Source: Prorocentrum cordatum
Lineage: Eukaryota > Sar > Dinophyceae > Prorocentrales > Prorocentraceae
Direction: 5' to 3'
Assembly: GCA_963575745.1 (NCBI GenBank)
Contig: CAUYUJ010011547.1
Coordinates: 302,708 to 366,707 of the forward strand
DNA: 64,000 nt
The translations under genes and the position numbers were made by a program. The notes under the pieces are model-generated. The model worked only from the letters and a program-made list of their open reading frames with translations, searched no databases and was not told the origin of the DNA. Numbering within the stretch: the stretch's first letter is position 1; every line of letters starts with the position of its first letter. Shown in pieces: positions 25,501 to 37,400 of this stretch.

Positions 25501-28500
25501 TTTCAGCATGCGACATCCTGCGGTGCTTCTCAGCCTGCAGGGTTCGCAACGTGCGGTTTGCAATGCATTCCTTTTCAGTATGCGAGTTCCTGCGGTGTTT
25601 CTCAGGCTGCAGGGCTCCGAGGCTCTTCGCTTCGATGCCAATGTTTTCAGACACCGTAGCTCCGTTCCGTAAACATCTTCCAAGAACCGCTCGCAACCTT
25701 TTGCAGCTGGCGGTCTGCAGACGTAGTCTGTCTCAGCATGCGAGCTCCCGCACGCTTCGCCGGCTTTTGCTGCGCGGACAATTTTCTCACACACGTCAGC
25801 GCCGTTTGTAGGCGTCAGAAAAACATGTAGACATTCACGAAGGGCTCAGTCTGTATATCGTCACATCATTACATACGCAGTCGTCGAACACATCGGTGTA
25901 CATTCAGCGCTTTGTCCTTCTAGCTGGGTCGCTTCGTGCTGAGGCTGAGGCTGATGCAGGCTGAGGCTGAGGCAGGCTGAGGCTGAGGCCGAGGCCGACG
26001 GCAGACTGAGGCTGAGGCTGAAGCAGGCTGAGGCTGAGGCAGAGGCAGGCTGAGGCTGAGGCTGAGGCTGAGGCAGGCTGATGCTGAGGCAGGCTGAGGC
26101 TGAGGCTGAGGCTGATGCAGGCTGAGGCCGAGGCAGGCTGAGGCTGAGGCCGAGGCCGAAGGCAGACTGATGCTGAGGCTGAAGCAGGCTGAGGCTGAGG
26201 CTGAGGCAGGCTGAGGCTGAGGCAGGCGGAGGCTGAGGCTGAGGCAGGCTGAGGCTGAGACTGCGACTGCGACTGCCGTTGCCACTGCGACTGTCATCGC
26301 GAATGCGACTACGACTGCGAGAGCAGCAGAATTCTACAACTGGATTCTCATCTGAATCTTAAGGGGAATGCTTCCAGATATGCTCCTACACATCGCTGTT
26401 AGGTTGCTTTGCCGGGATAATTTTGTACACTGCACTTCCCCAGCGCTGCCTTGGCCTCCCTCTTTTTCTGCGCACAGCCCATTGCTTAGGAACACCATAG
26501 CTATTGCAAAGTATGGTTTTGACCATGTTTGAATCGTTTCCGCTTGCAATCTTGCGATATAGCGCCACCTCCTTGTCCAATAGGATCTCAGGTAGAGGCG
26601 TCGCCCCAGCCTCAGACAACGGCACTGCTAACCCTTGAAAGGAAGGATGGCAGAATGCCCAAGATAAGTCTGACACATCTACAATGAAACGCGTCCAAGC
26701 GCGCCCTGTCCGCTCCGAGCAGCCAAACGGTGTCCAGTGAATACAGGAGCTTGCTGAGATCATATTTTCTCTTACGGCCCGCTGCAGCATGAGACCACAC
26801 CTTGCTCAGATCTTTGAAAATCTTTCTCGTTTCCCCGAGTCGCCGCGAAACTTCCGACGTCGCTTTGCCATCACATGTGATAAGACCTCCACGGTAAGCG
26901 ATTTCCCTGGCAGTTTTATTGTTTCACTTCGGGGTCCGGAAATGGACCCCCGAGTGGAAATTTGTATTTGTACAGCTTTCCTCCAATTCAATTCTAATCC
27001 ATATTTCGCGCCTTCTTCCAGAATAGCTGTAAGCAGTTGTTCCATATTATTTAATCGCTTCGCTCATTCCGCCGACCCTCGAGCGCTCTATGGGGCCTCT
27101 TTGAAGCCTCTTGGGGGCCTCTTTGGGGCCTCCTAGGGGCCTCTTGGGGGCCTCTTGGGGGTCTCTTGGGGCTCCTTGGCGGCGTCTTGGGCCCCCCTTG
27201 GGCCTCTGGGGTGGCTCTTGGGGGCCTCTTGGGGCGGGGTAGTCGAGTGCACCCCCCTCGGAGGCCACGATCCTCGTGAGGGGTGTCGAAAAAAGGCCCT
27301 CAAAACCATCTCTGATACGACCCTGCCAGGGGTCGCCCGGGGTACTTTTCGCCGGGGGACCCCCAGGGGCCGCCCTGCGCGCGCGAACTAGAAGTATTAT
27401 TTAGCAGTTACCGGAGATCTTAGCACGCCTCTGGCCCGTTGGGCCGGCGAATTTTTGTGTTGCGATATCAGCAGCGTGTCGTCTGCGTACAAGATATCAG
27501 GGGTCTACATAATCCGGTTCTGGTAAGTTTGCCAATGCGTCGTGGAGCATGACTGTTTGCAGAATAGTGAGCAAATATGGTGATAGCGGGCACCCCTAGG
27601 CTATTGCAGCTTGTTGCCGCCGTTCCGAGGAGCATCCTGTGTGGTCCATGATCGTGATAAATCTTGCGCTGTAAATCGGCCTTACAATTTGCACCATTTC
27701 CACAGGCAGCCCAAAGCGTTGTAAGGATTCACACATACAATCGGGCTTCACTCGGTCGAATGCTCTGGCCCAGGCCAACATCAACAAGATAACCCCACCA
27801 TCGTCCCTTTGATGAGTTGCATCGATCATGCGCCGGACTAACATGAGTGCGTCTGCCGTGCCGCGCTTTGGTCGGAAACCATACTGCGAATGTCTCATTC
27901 TGGATTCGCTCCCGCCTTTGAGGATCCGTTTCAAAAGTAACGACGCCACACCTTTGTAGCCAACAGGTAATAATGATAACGGTCTGTAGTTCTGTACTGC
28001 ATAAACCCTTTTTTGAATAACAACACAATGTTGGCGCGCCTCCAGGAATCAGGGAGAACCTTTGCATTCCAGCATTGTTGACACATGTGCAGAAGGATAT
28101 CGCTCAGACATGAGCATCTTCCAGAAATCTGGTGGTATGTCGTCTGTTCCTGCTGCTTTGCCTCCCTGTAGTCCGCGAAGAGCTTCTGCCAATTATTCGG
28201 CTCTGAATGCTGCAGTATTCACTGGAAGCTCATCGCCTAGCTTGTCGTTGCTGTTTTGCTAGGCGTCGCCAAATTTGTACTGCCATTGTACTGTTTCAGA
28301 ATAGTCCGCCAAAACATCTGGGCGCTCAGCTGTGTCCGATCATGCTCCATCTGGTTTCTTGATGTTCGTGTGATTCACTACTTTGGGTTTTCGTAAGGAC
28401 CGCACGGCTGACCAACTGGCTGACCCCACCAAGTCATCCAACCATTTTGCTCGGTCTCGCTTACCAGATTCCCGCACCAGTGCATTCAATCGTTTCTCTT

Positions 28501-31500
28501 GAAAGTGGCTTCCATTTTTCGGGCATTCGTTTGAAACAAATTCTAAAGTGTCTTGGACTGTCCATGTTTGTTTCGGTTGCAATTGATGCTTCGGGAGATC
28601 AGTCGCCGCCGTCGAAAAAACATGTAGGTTCTTCTTCAAAGCGTCGACGTTGGAGGTTGGAGGCAAGCCCGTACCGTAGCAGCACGTACGAATTGATTCG
28701 TCAAGTTCCGCTTCACCTCCGGATTTTTGAACGTTTGTTTGTGCCAGTTTCGTTTGCGCGATTTCGATTCTTTCTGAAATTGTGTGGTGGTTTCAAATAT
28801 TTCCAAGAATTGGTGAGAATTCAAAGCCGCGTCCCTATCACCCCAGCAATCACTGATTAGAGACTTTTGCGTCAGGTGGCACAAGACATGATCGATCTGC
28901 GAGAATTTCGAAGAGGTAAATTCTTGATCTTTCGGGTGGGTCCCGTTACTCTGGCAGGTGACTTTCATGTCGTCAGGGTTGTCAAAATATGTGGTAACTA
29001 CGGCTAAATCGTGTTGGACACAGCACTCCACCAGAAGATGTCGATTCGATATTTGGTTTGTTTTTTTGGCCCCGCATTCGCCTGTACCGCCCAAGTTCCG
29101 ACGAAAAACATGGGGCCCTATGATCTCCTCCTCCCCGGCCCCAACGTACAAGAGTTTAGCATTGAAGTCGTCCGTGACCATAGTAGCGCTATGTGTTGTT
29201 GCTGGCCGGATATAATTGTCCAGCTCGTCGCATAATTGTTTGCGGTTTGCGTAATCATATCCGGAATGCGGCTCGTAGACGTTTACCAGGGTGAGCATGC
29301 CGCCGTTAATTTTGATTCTCAATGTGGCGATGCGCAATGTTGTCGATCAACACGAAGAGAGAGGTCTTGCAGAATGACTTCGCACAGGGACCCTCTGCCT
29401 CTGAGCTATGATAATATGAGGAATATGCATCGCATGTGTCAGGTTGGTTCGCAGGTAATCTTAGTCATCTGACCAAACACATGTGTCTTTGTTCATGCTC
29501 GTCCTCCTCCTCCTCCCCTCCTCTTCTGTGCCTGTACGCGGCCGCCCGCCGCGAAGGGATGGGGCCGCGGCCGACTTGAAAAGAGTTTGTCTATTATGAT
29601 ATGTGTTTTTAGGGCAGTGGATGGCGAGCGAATCTTCATCCTCTACTTCCCTCCTCCGCTATTTCCTCTGGCGCTATCTCTTCCGTACGTTTAATGCTGG
29701 TTTAGTTTGTCACACATCTATAAATATGCATGCATGTCAAAGACAGTCGTTTTTTGTTTGTCTCTCGCTCTCTCTCTCTCTCTCTCTCTTTCTCCCTCTC
29801 TCTCTCTGTTTCCAGGCTGCCCCTCATGCTGGGTTGAGTGTTCTTGCATCAGAGTAAGTGCGCTCAGCAGCAGCAGCAGCGGCCTCCCTTACGGCGCCAG
29901 GTCGATCGACATATAGACACATCGCGGCACAACCAGCCAATGTCAGAATGGGGGCGCGAAGCGTGTTCACCAACAGTCAGCATAGAAAAGGAGCAGGAGT
30001 TTGTCCAGCAACCGTCGCTCTGCTCCTCCCCCGTCGTTCCTCGCCTTCCCTCGTCCTCAGATTCGCTCCTCCTCGCTCCTCCTCGCTCCTCGTCCTCCCT
30101 GCTCGTTGTGCCCTCGTCGCCGTCGTCCTCTCTCCCCCCTCCTCCCCCACGGCGCCAGGTCCGCCTCCTGGCGTCCAAGTCGTGTTCGCTGGACGAGCCC
30201 AGCGCGTGCGGGGGTGGCGCCCCGTTGCACACGGCCGCGCTGGGCGGGCACGCGGAGGCTGGCGGCCGTCGTTGCCGCTGGCGTCGTCGACGTTTCCGCG
30301 TCCGCTGGCGCCGTCGGCGGAGACGGCGGGCAACGGCAACGACGATGCGGGAGGAGGACGTGGGAGGGAAGAGGGCGGAAGAGGAGGAAGAGGAGGAAAT
30401 TCCAAGTCTAATTCTAACTAACTGAGGCGGGGGTCCTGCTCTGGGCAGGCCGCACAGTCAATGTTCAGCCTCTGTCGGGGAGGGACGTGCCAGACTTTGG
30501 TGGCAGTCCCCTCAGAAGGCGTGACAGCACCTCACGCCCCGCTTTCGAGGCTTCACCGCACACGCCTTTCAGGATGCGGGGAGGCGCGACGGAGCAGTGT
30601 CCACCACAGACAGTGCACAACAGGGCACCCCTCAGGACCGACAGTCGGTGGGAGGGGTGACAGCGGTCGGCCATGGTCCAGGGCACCCCCGCACAAGGCC
30701 GGCGGCCCCAGGGCATCGGGGACAGGGTCGGGACCAGGATCACCCCTCTCCACCCGCGGCCCCAGCAGCTGGACACGCTGCTGAATGATGCATCTGGGCT
30801 TGCACGACATGGGCCAAAAGTCAGCGAGCTGTTAACCCACATCGCCTACACTTAATGCAAGCTCTCAGAACATCAGGGTCGTGCCCTGCATCTCGCAATC
30901 TGCAAATACGCTCGGAGAGGGAGGTGACCATCCTGCGAGTTCGCTGCGGCTCGCGGAGACCACCCCTTTCTCGGTCCGAGGAAAACAAAATCTCGCGCTG
31001 GATGGCCAAAATTCTTTTCAAAAATTGCACAGCAACGCCATCAGCACGCAACACCTGGGAAACAGAGGCTTCGCTCAACTGGGCCTTGTTCGGCCCAATC
31101 GGCGAAGCCATCAGCAGCTTTGTTGAGATACACTTCAACATCAGACAAAAACATGCTCTCGGCCTGGGCTTGGGTGGGGTGTCCCTTGGCAGATCAGTTG
31201 GAGTGAACCCCCTCGTTCTGACAGTACACGGTGATTCAGCCCAGAGATCAAGCATACTAGATTTGCGTTTAGCTCGGAGGCTCTTCCTGACACCCTTCAC
31301 GACGAGAAGACAGTCACAATAAATTTGCACATCTCCAACACTAGCGCGCAAGAGCTCAATCGGCCCTCGACGATGATTGTCGCATGCTCGGCAGGGACCC
31401 ACACCTGGTAGCATCGATCCTGCCGTCAGGTCCGAGATGAACAAACGACCAGGCACACCTCCTGAGCATCCAGTCTCCAGAAAACTTACCTCCTGACCCA

Positions 31501-34404
31501 TCTATTCCCCAGACACCCCCTCGTATACGCTCCCCTCCGATGCATCTCCCCCAATCCCACACAAGACATTGAAGCGGGGGGAGAAACCCCAGGGAATCAT
31601 CCAACGACGGGAGCCCACGGCACCAGAAACTCACTTTATCTTTTTGAGCAATGGCCCTGGGGGAAAGGGGGCCGGCCATCTCAATAGTGTGGTCAGGGAT
31701 GTCCCGATTGCACTCACAGTACCAATATCTATGCAGCGGGGTCTCAGGGGCAGCTCCACACCTGCCGCAAAGCCCCCTATTGGCAGAGACATAACAAGCA
31801 GTGTACAAACGATTTCCAGGCCACGATCCCGCAATGATAACATTTCGCAGAGCTGGAGCTTGGCTTCGCCTAAGGAGGAGCTGCTGGCTGGGCCTCCCAG
31901 CCCCCTTCAAACTCTCTTGGGCCGTCTTGGGCCGTCGGAAAGCCGAACAGGCGCAAATGCCAAAATCCGTCAAAAGCCAAAAGGGAAATCAATGATTTAG
32001 GCCTTTTCGGGCCTTCCTGGAGGACGTCTTGGAGGGCTCTTGGGCCGTCTTGGAGGCCTCTTGCGGGCCTGTTGGGCCGTCGTAGACCGTCTTGGGTACA
32101 TCTTGGGACGTCTTGGAGGCATCTTGGTTGGGGCCACCTTAGCCGTCTTGGAGGCCATCATGGGCCGTCTTGGAGACGTTTTGGAGACCATCCTGGGCCA
32201 TCTTGGCCGTCTTGGACGCCATCTTGGGCCAACTGGAGGAAACATGGGCACGACTGACGCGTTTGGGGGAATTTTCCGGGTGGCCAGCGGGACAGCCGAA
32301 GCCCCAGAGGGACTTCTATCGGAAAAAGAACCAACACCAAAACCAAAACCGAGAGGGTCCAGCACGCCAGGCACCCCTTCGATGAATCGACAGGGGGCGG
32401 CGGATAGAAGACGCCTACGGCGAATCACCGCCGCCCCCTGCCTTTTTGGAAGCGCCTATGTGGCCGAACGTTGAGGCCAGACCTGCCAAGCTATCGGACC
32501 ATGTGTTCGACGAATCGGCTTGGAAAGTCTTCGGGGAACACGTGGGCATCTTGAAGGTCATCTTGGCCGTCTGGAGGCCATTTGACTCTTTCTGGCCTTC
32601 TTGGAGGACGTCTTGGAGGGCTCTTGGGTCGTTTTGGAGGCCATCTTGAGCGTCTTGGAGACCTCTTGGGCCGTCTTGGGGGCCTCTTGGGGCCGTGTCT
32701 TGGGCCTCTTGGGCGATCTTTGGGGGCACTTGGGCCGTCTCGGGCCGTCGGAAGGCAGAAAAAACGCAAATGCCACAATCCGTTGCAATTTTGGCATTTT
32801 CGGGCCTTCCTGGAGGCCCTCTTGGAGGCCTCTTGGGCCGTCTTGGGCCATCTTATGGCCATGTTCGGCCGGCTTGGTGGGCTCCTGGTCCGTCTGACGC
32901 AGTCGGAAGCCGTTGGGGGGCCTCTATGGGCCGACTTGTGGCCCTCTTGGAATGCTCCAGGGCCGTCTTGGAGGCCATCTTGGGCGTCTTAAAGACACCC
33001 TGTGCCGTCTTGGGGGCCTCTTGGGGCCGTCTTGGGGCCCTCTTGTGCCGTTCTGGGGCCACCTTGGAGGCCTCTTGGGCGATCATTCGGCGATCTTTGG
33101 GGGCTCTTGGGCCGTCTCGGGCCGTCAGAAGGCCGAAAAGAAGCAAATGTCAAAATCCGTCAAAAACCTTAGGACAATCAATGTGTTTGGCCTCTTCTGG
33201 CCTTGTTGGAGGCCCTCTTGGGGGCCTCTTGGGCCTTGGGGCCGTCTTGGAGGCCACTTGGGCCGTCATGGGGCCCTCTTTGGGGCCTCTTGGGCGATCT
33301 TGGGGGCCTCTTGGGCTGTCTTGAGCCGTCGGAATGCCGACAAGAAGCAACTTCCAAAATTCTTCAAAAACCTAAGGAAAATCAATGATATTGGCCTCTT
33401 CGGGCCCTCCTGGAGGACCTCTTGGGGGCCTCTTGGGCCGTCTTGAAGGCCTCTTCGGAGCCTCTTGGGCCGTCTTGGGCCAGCTTGAGGCCATCTTGGG
33501 CAGTCTTGGATGTATCTTGGGCCGTCTGGGAGGCATTTTGGAGCCATTTTCGTCGTCTTGGAGGCCATTTTGGCCGTCTTGGATGCATCTTGGAGATCAT
33601 CTTGGGCCGTCTTGGAGCCATCTGGAGCAGGGAAAACCTTTGCAACCAGGTTTTGAGATCCTTTCCGGGTGGCCGGCGGGACGGGCCGAAGCCCCAGGGG
33701 GGGTTCTTCTGGAAAAAGAACCAAAACCAAAACCGAGAGGGTCCAGCACGCCAGGCACCCCTTCGATGAATCGACAGGGGGCGGCGGATCGAAGACGCCT
33801 ACGGCGAATCACCGCCGCCCCCTGCCTGTTTGGACGCGCCTATGTGACCGAACGTTGAAGCCAGACCTGCCAAGCTATCGGACTATGTGTTCCCCGAATC
33901 GGTTTGGAAAGTCTTCGGGGAACACGTGGGCATCTTGAAGGTCATCTCGGCCGTCTGGAGGCCATTTGGACCCTTTCGGGCCTTCTTGGAGGACGTCTTG
34001 GAGGGCTCTTGGACCGTCTTGGAGACCATCTTGAGCGTCTTGGAGGCCTCTTGGGCGATTTTTGGGGGCACTTGGGCCGTCTCGGGCCGTCAGAAGGCAG
34101 AAAACAAGCAAATGCCACAATCCTTCAAAAACCCATGGGAAATCAATGATTGCTAAGTCTTTACGGCCAGTGCCGCCGACCCTGGATACCTCAGCCCTCG
34201 AGGGTGACGGGATGCGTGATAAGACGTCGGAGGTAAATGGTGACGTGGCGGAGGAGGAGGAGGTGGAGGAGGAGGAGGAGGAGGAGGAGAGGAGGAGGAG
34301 GAGGAGGAAGAGGAGGATGAGGAGGAGGAGGGGGAGGGGGGAGGACGGACGAGGAGGAAGAGGAGGAGAGGAGGAGGAGAGGGAAGGAGGAGGGAGGAGG
34401 AGGA

Positions 34405-34435
<31 letters not shown>

Positions 34436-37400
34436 GCGGAGGAGGAGGAGGAGGAGGAGGAGGGAGGAGGAGGAGGAGGAGGAGGAGGAGGAGGAGGAGG
34501 GAGGAGGAGGAGGAGGAGGGAGGAGGAGGAGGAGGAGGAGGAGGAGGAGGAGGAGGAGGAGGAGGAGGAGGAGGAGGAGGAGGGGTCAGGAGGAGGAGGA
34601 GGAGGAGGAGGAGGAGGAGGAGGACCCCCACATATACGGCATGGGCAAAAACATGAGAAAATGGGGCCTGGGGGGTGCGTATCTCAGTGGCGACCCCCCC
34701 CGGGACCCCTCTCGGGACCCCCCCCCCGCCGGGGAAGGGGCTTCCTTTCGACGCATTTACAACGTTGCTCATTTTCGTTTTGGTTGGCGCGCTTGAGGAG
34801 GAGGGGGAGGGCTCAGGGAACGGGCGGGTAGCGCCACACGCCGACAGGGTCGGCGGATTTTGGCCTTTTCGGGCCTTCCTGGAGGCCCTCTTGGAGGCCT
34901 CTTGGGCCATCTTGGGGCCATGTTCGGCCGTCTTGGTGGGCTCCTGGTCCGTCTAACGCCGTCGGAAGCCGTTTGGGGGGCCTCTATGAGACGACTTGGG
35001 GCCCTCTTGGAATGCTCCAGGGCCGTCTTGGAGGCCATCTTGGGCGTCTTAAAGGCCTCCTGTGCCGTCTTGGGGGCCTCTTGGGGCCGTCTTGGGGCCC
35101 TCTTGTGCCGTTGTGGGGCCACCTTGGAGGCCTCTTGAGCGATCTGTCGGCGATCTTTGGGGGCTCTGGGGCCGTCTCGGGCCGTCGGAAGGCCGAAAAG
35201 AAGCAAATGTCGAAATCCGTCAAAAACCTTAGGAACATCAAGGTTTTTGGTCTCTTCTGGCCTTCCTGGAGGCCCTCTTGTGGGCCTCGTGGGTCGTCTT
35301 GGGCCAGCTTCGAGCCAACTTCGGCCATCTTGGTGGGTTCCTGGCACGTCTGACGCCGTTGGGAGCCGTCTTGGGGGCCTTTCTGGGCCGACTGGGTGCC
35401 CTCTTGGGGCCCTTCGGGGCCGTCTTGGAGGCCATCTTGGGCGTCTTGGAGGCCATCTTGGGTGTGTTGGAGGCCTCTTGGGCCGTCTTGGAGGCCACTT
35501 GGGCCGTCATGGAGCCCTCTTGGGGGCCTCTTGGGCGATCATGGGAGCCTCTTGGGCTGTCTTGAGCCGTCGGAATGCCGAGAAGAAGCAAATTCAAAAA
35601 TTAGTCAAAAAACCTAAGGATCATCAAGGATTTTGGCCTCTTCGGGCCCTCCTGGAGGACCTCTTGCAGGCCTCTTGGGCCGTCTTGGAGGCCTCTGGGG
35701 GGCCTCTGGGGCCGTCTTGGGCCGTCTTGGACTCTTTTGGGCCGTCTTGGAGGCCGTCTTGGACCATCTTGGGCGGGCTTGCAGGCCATCTTGGGCCATC
35801 TTCGCGGTTTGTTGAGGATGTCCCGAGCGAAACGGCCGTTTTCAGGAGGACTTGTTTGTGGACGTCGCGGTCCTGAGCAATCCTCCCGGGACCCCGGCGG
35901 GACGGGCCGAAGCGCCACGGGGAGTTCTTCTGGAGAAAGAGCCAAAACCAAAACTGAGAGGGTCCAGCCCGCCAGGCACCTTTGCGATGAATCGACAGGG
36001 GGCGGCGGATCGAAGACGTTTACGGCGAACCACCGCCGTCCCTTGCCTTTGTGGAAGCGCCTATGTGGCCGAACGTTGAGGCCAGCCTTGCCAAGCTATC
36101 GGACCATGTGTCCCCCGAATCGGTTTGGAAAGCCTTCGGGGAGCACGTGGGCATCTTGAAGGTAATCTTGGCCGTCTGGAGGCCATTTGGACCCTTTCGG
36201 GCCTTCTTGGAGGACGTCTTGGAGGGCTCTTGGACCGTCTTGGAGGCCATCTTGAGCGTCTTGGAGACCTCTTGGGCTGTCTTGGGGGCCTCTTGGGGCC
36301 GTGTCCTGGGCCTCTTGGGCGATCTTTGGGGGCACTTGGGCCGTCTTTAGCCGTCGGAATGCCGAGAAGAAGCAAATTCCAAAATCCTTCAAAAACACAT
36401 GGGAAATCAATGATTTGGGCCTTTTCGGGCCCTCCTGGAGGACCTCTTGCAGGCCGCTTGGGCAGTATTGGAGGCCTCTGGGGGGCCTCTTGGGCCGTCT
36501 TGGACTCTCTTGGCCGTCTTGGGGGCCGTCTTGGACCATCTTGGGCGGACTTGGAGGCCATCTTGGGCCATCTTCGCGATTTGTTGAGGATGTCCCGAGC
36601 GAAACGGCCGTTTTTGGGAGGATGTGTTGTGCACGTTCGCGATTTGTTGAGGATGTCCTAAGCGAAACTGCCGTTTTGGGGAGGATGTTTTGTGCACGTT
36701 GCGATTTTTTGATGATGTCCCGAGCGAACGGCACGGTGGCGGGACGGGCCGAAACCCATTGGGAGAGTTCTGTTGGAAAAAGAACCAAAACCAAAACCGA
36801 TAGGATCCAGCACGCCAGGCACCCCTGCGATGAATCGACAGGGGGCGGCGGATCGAAGACCCCTACGGCGAATCACCGCCGCCCCCTGCCTTTTTGGAAG
36901 CGCCTATGTGGCCGAACGTTGAGGCCAGATCTGCAAAGCTATCGGACCATGTGTTCCCCGAATCGGTTTGGAAAGCCTTCGGGGAACAACACGTGGGCAT
37001 CTTGAAGGTCATCTTGGCAGTCGGGAGGCCATTTTGACCCTTTTCGGGCCTTCTTGGAGGACGTCTTGGAGGGCTCTTGGACCGTCTTGGAGGCTATCTT
37101 GAGCGCCTTGGAGGCCTTTTGGGCCGTCTTGGGGGCCTCTTTGGGCAGTGTTTTGGGTCTCTTGAGCGATCTTTGGGGGCACTTGGGCCGTCTCGGGCCG
37201 TCGGAAGGCAGGAAAAAAGGAAATGCCACAATCCTTCCAAAACCAATGGGAAATCAATGATTTTGGCCTTATCGGGCATTCCTGGCGGCCCTCTTGGAGG
37301 CCTCTTGGGCCGTCTTGGGCCATCTTAGGGCCATGTTCGGCCGTCTTGGTGGGCTCCTGGTCCGTCTGACGCCGTCGGAACCCGTTTGGGGGGCCGACTT

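Larger units (their letters stand above)
26275..29470 (-). mobile_element. Decayed LINE (non-LTR retrotransposon), minus strand
   Basis: Read on minus the order is AP-endonuclease (29337-28640), linker (28666-28340), reverse transcriptase (about 28067-27450), thumb (27045-26806), C-terminal domain (26800-26350) and a 3' tail to 26275. Frames are broken by stops and shifts throughout. A ~400-bp block of GGCC-CTCTTGG DNA (27050-27455) splits it just after the YADD box. The tail (26275-26427) is shared with a solo copy at 39091-39241. The element is dead and lies in ankyrin intron 3. Confidence 0.85.

Noticed and set aside
29816-29853. Perfect-looking 38-nt mini-exon (TTTCCAG before, GTAAGT after)
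   Set aside because: Its length would break the ankyrin frame between 21678 and 30159, and its sequence is not ankyrin-like. It could be an alternative or cryptic exon.
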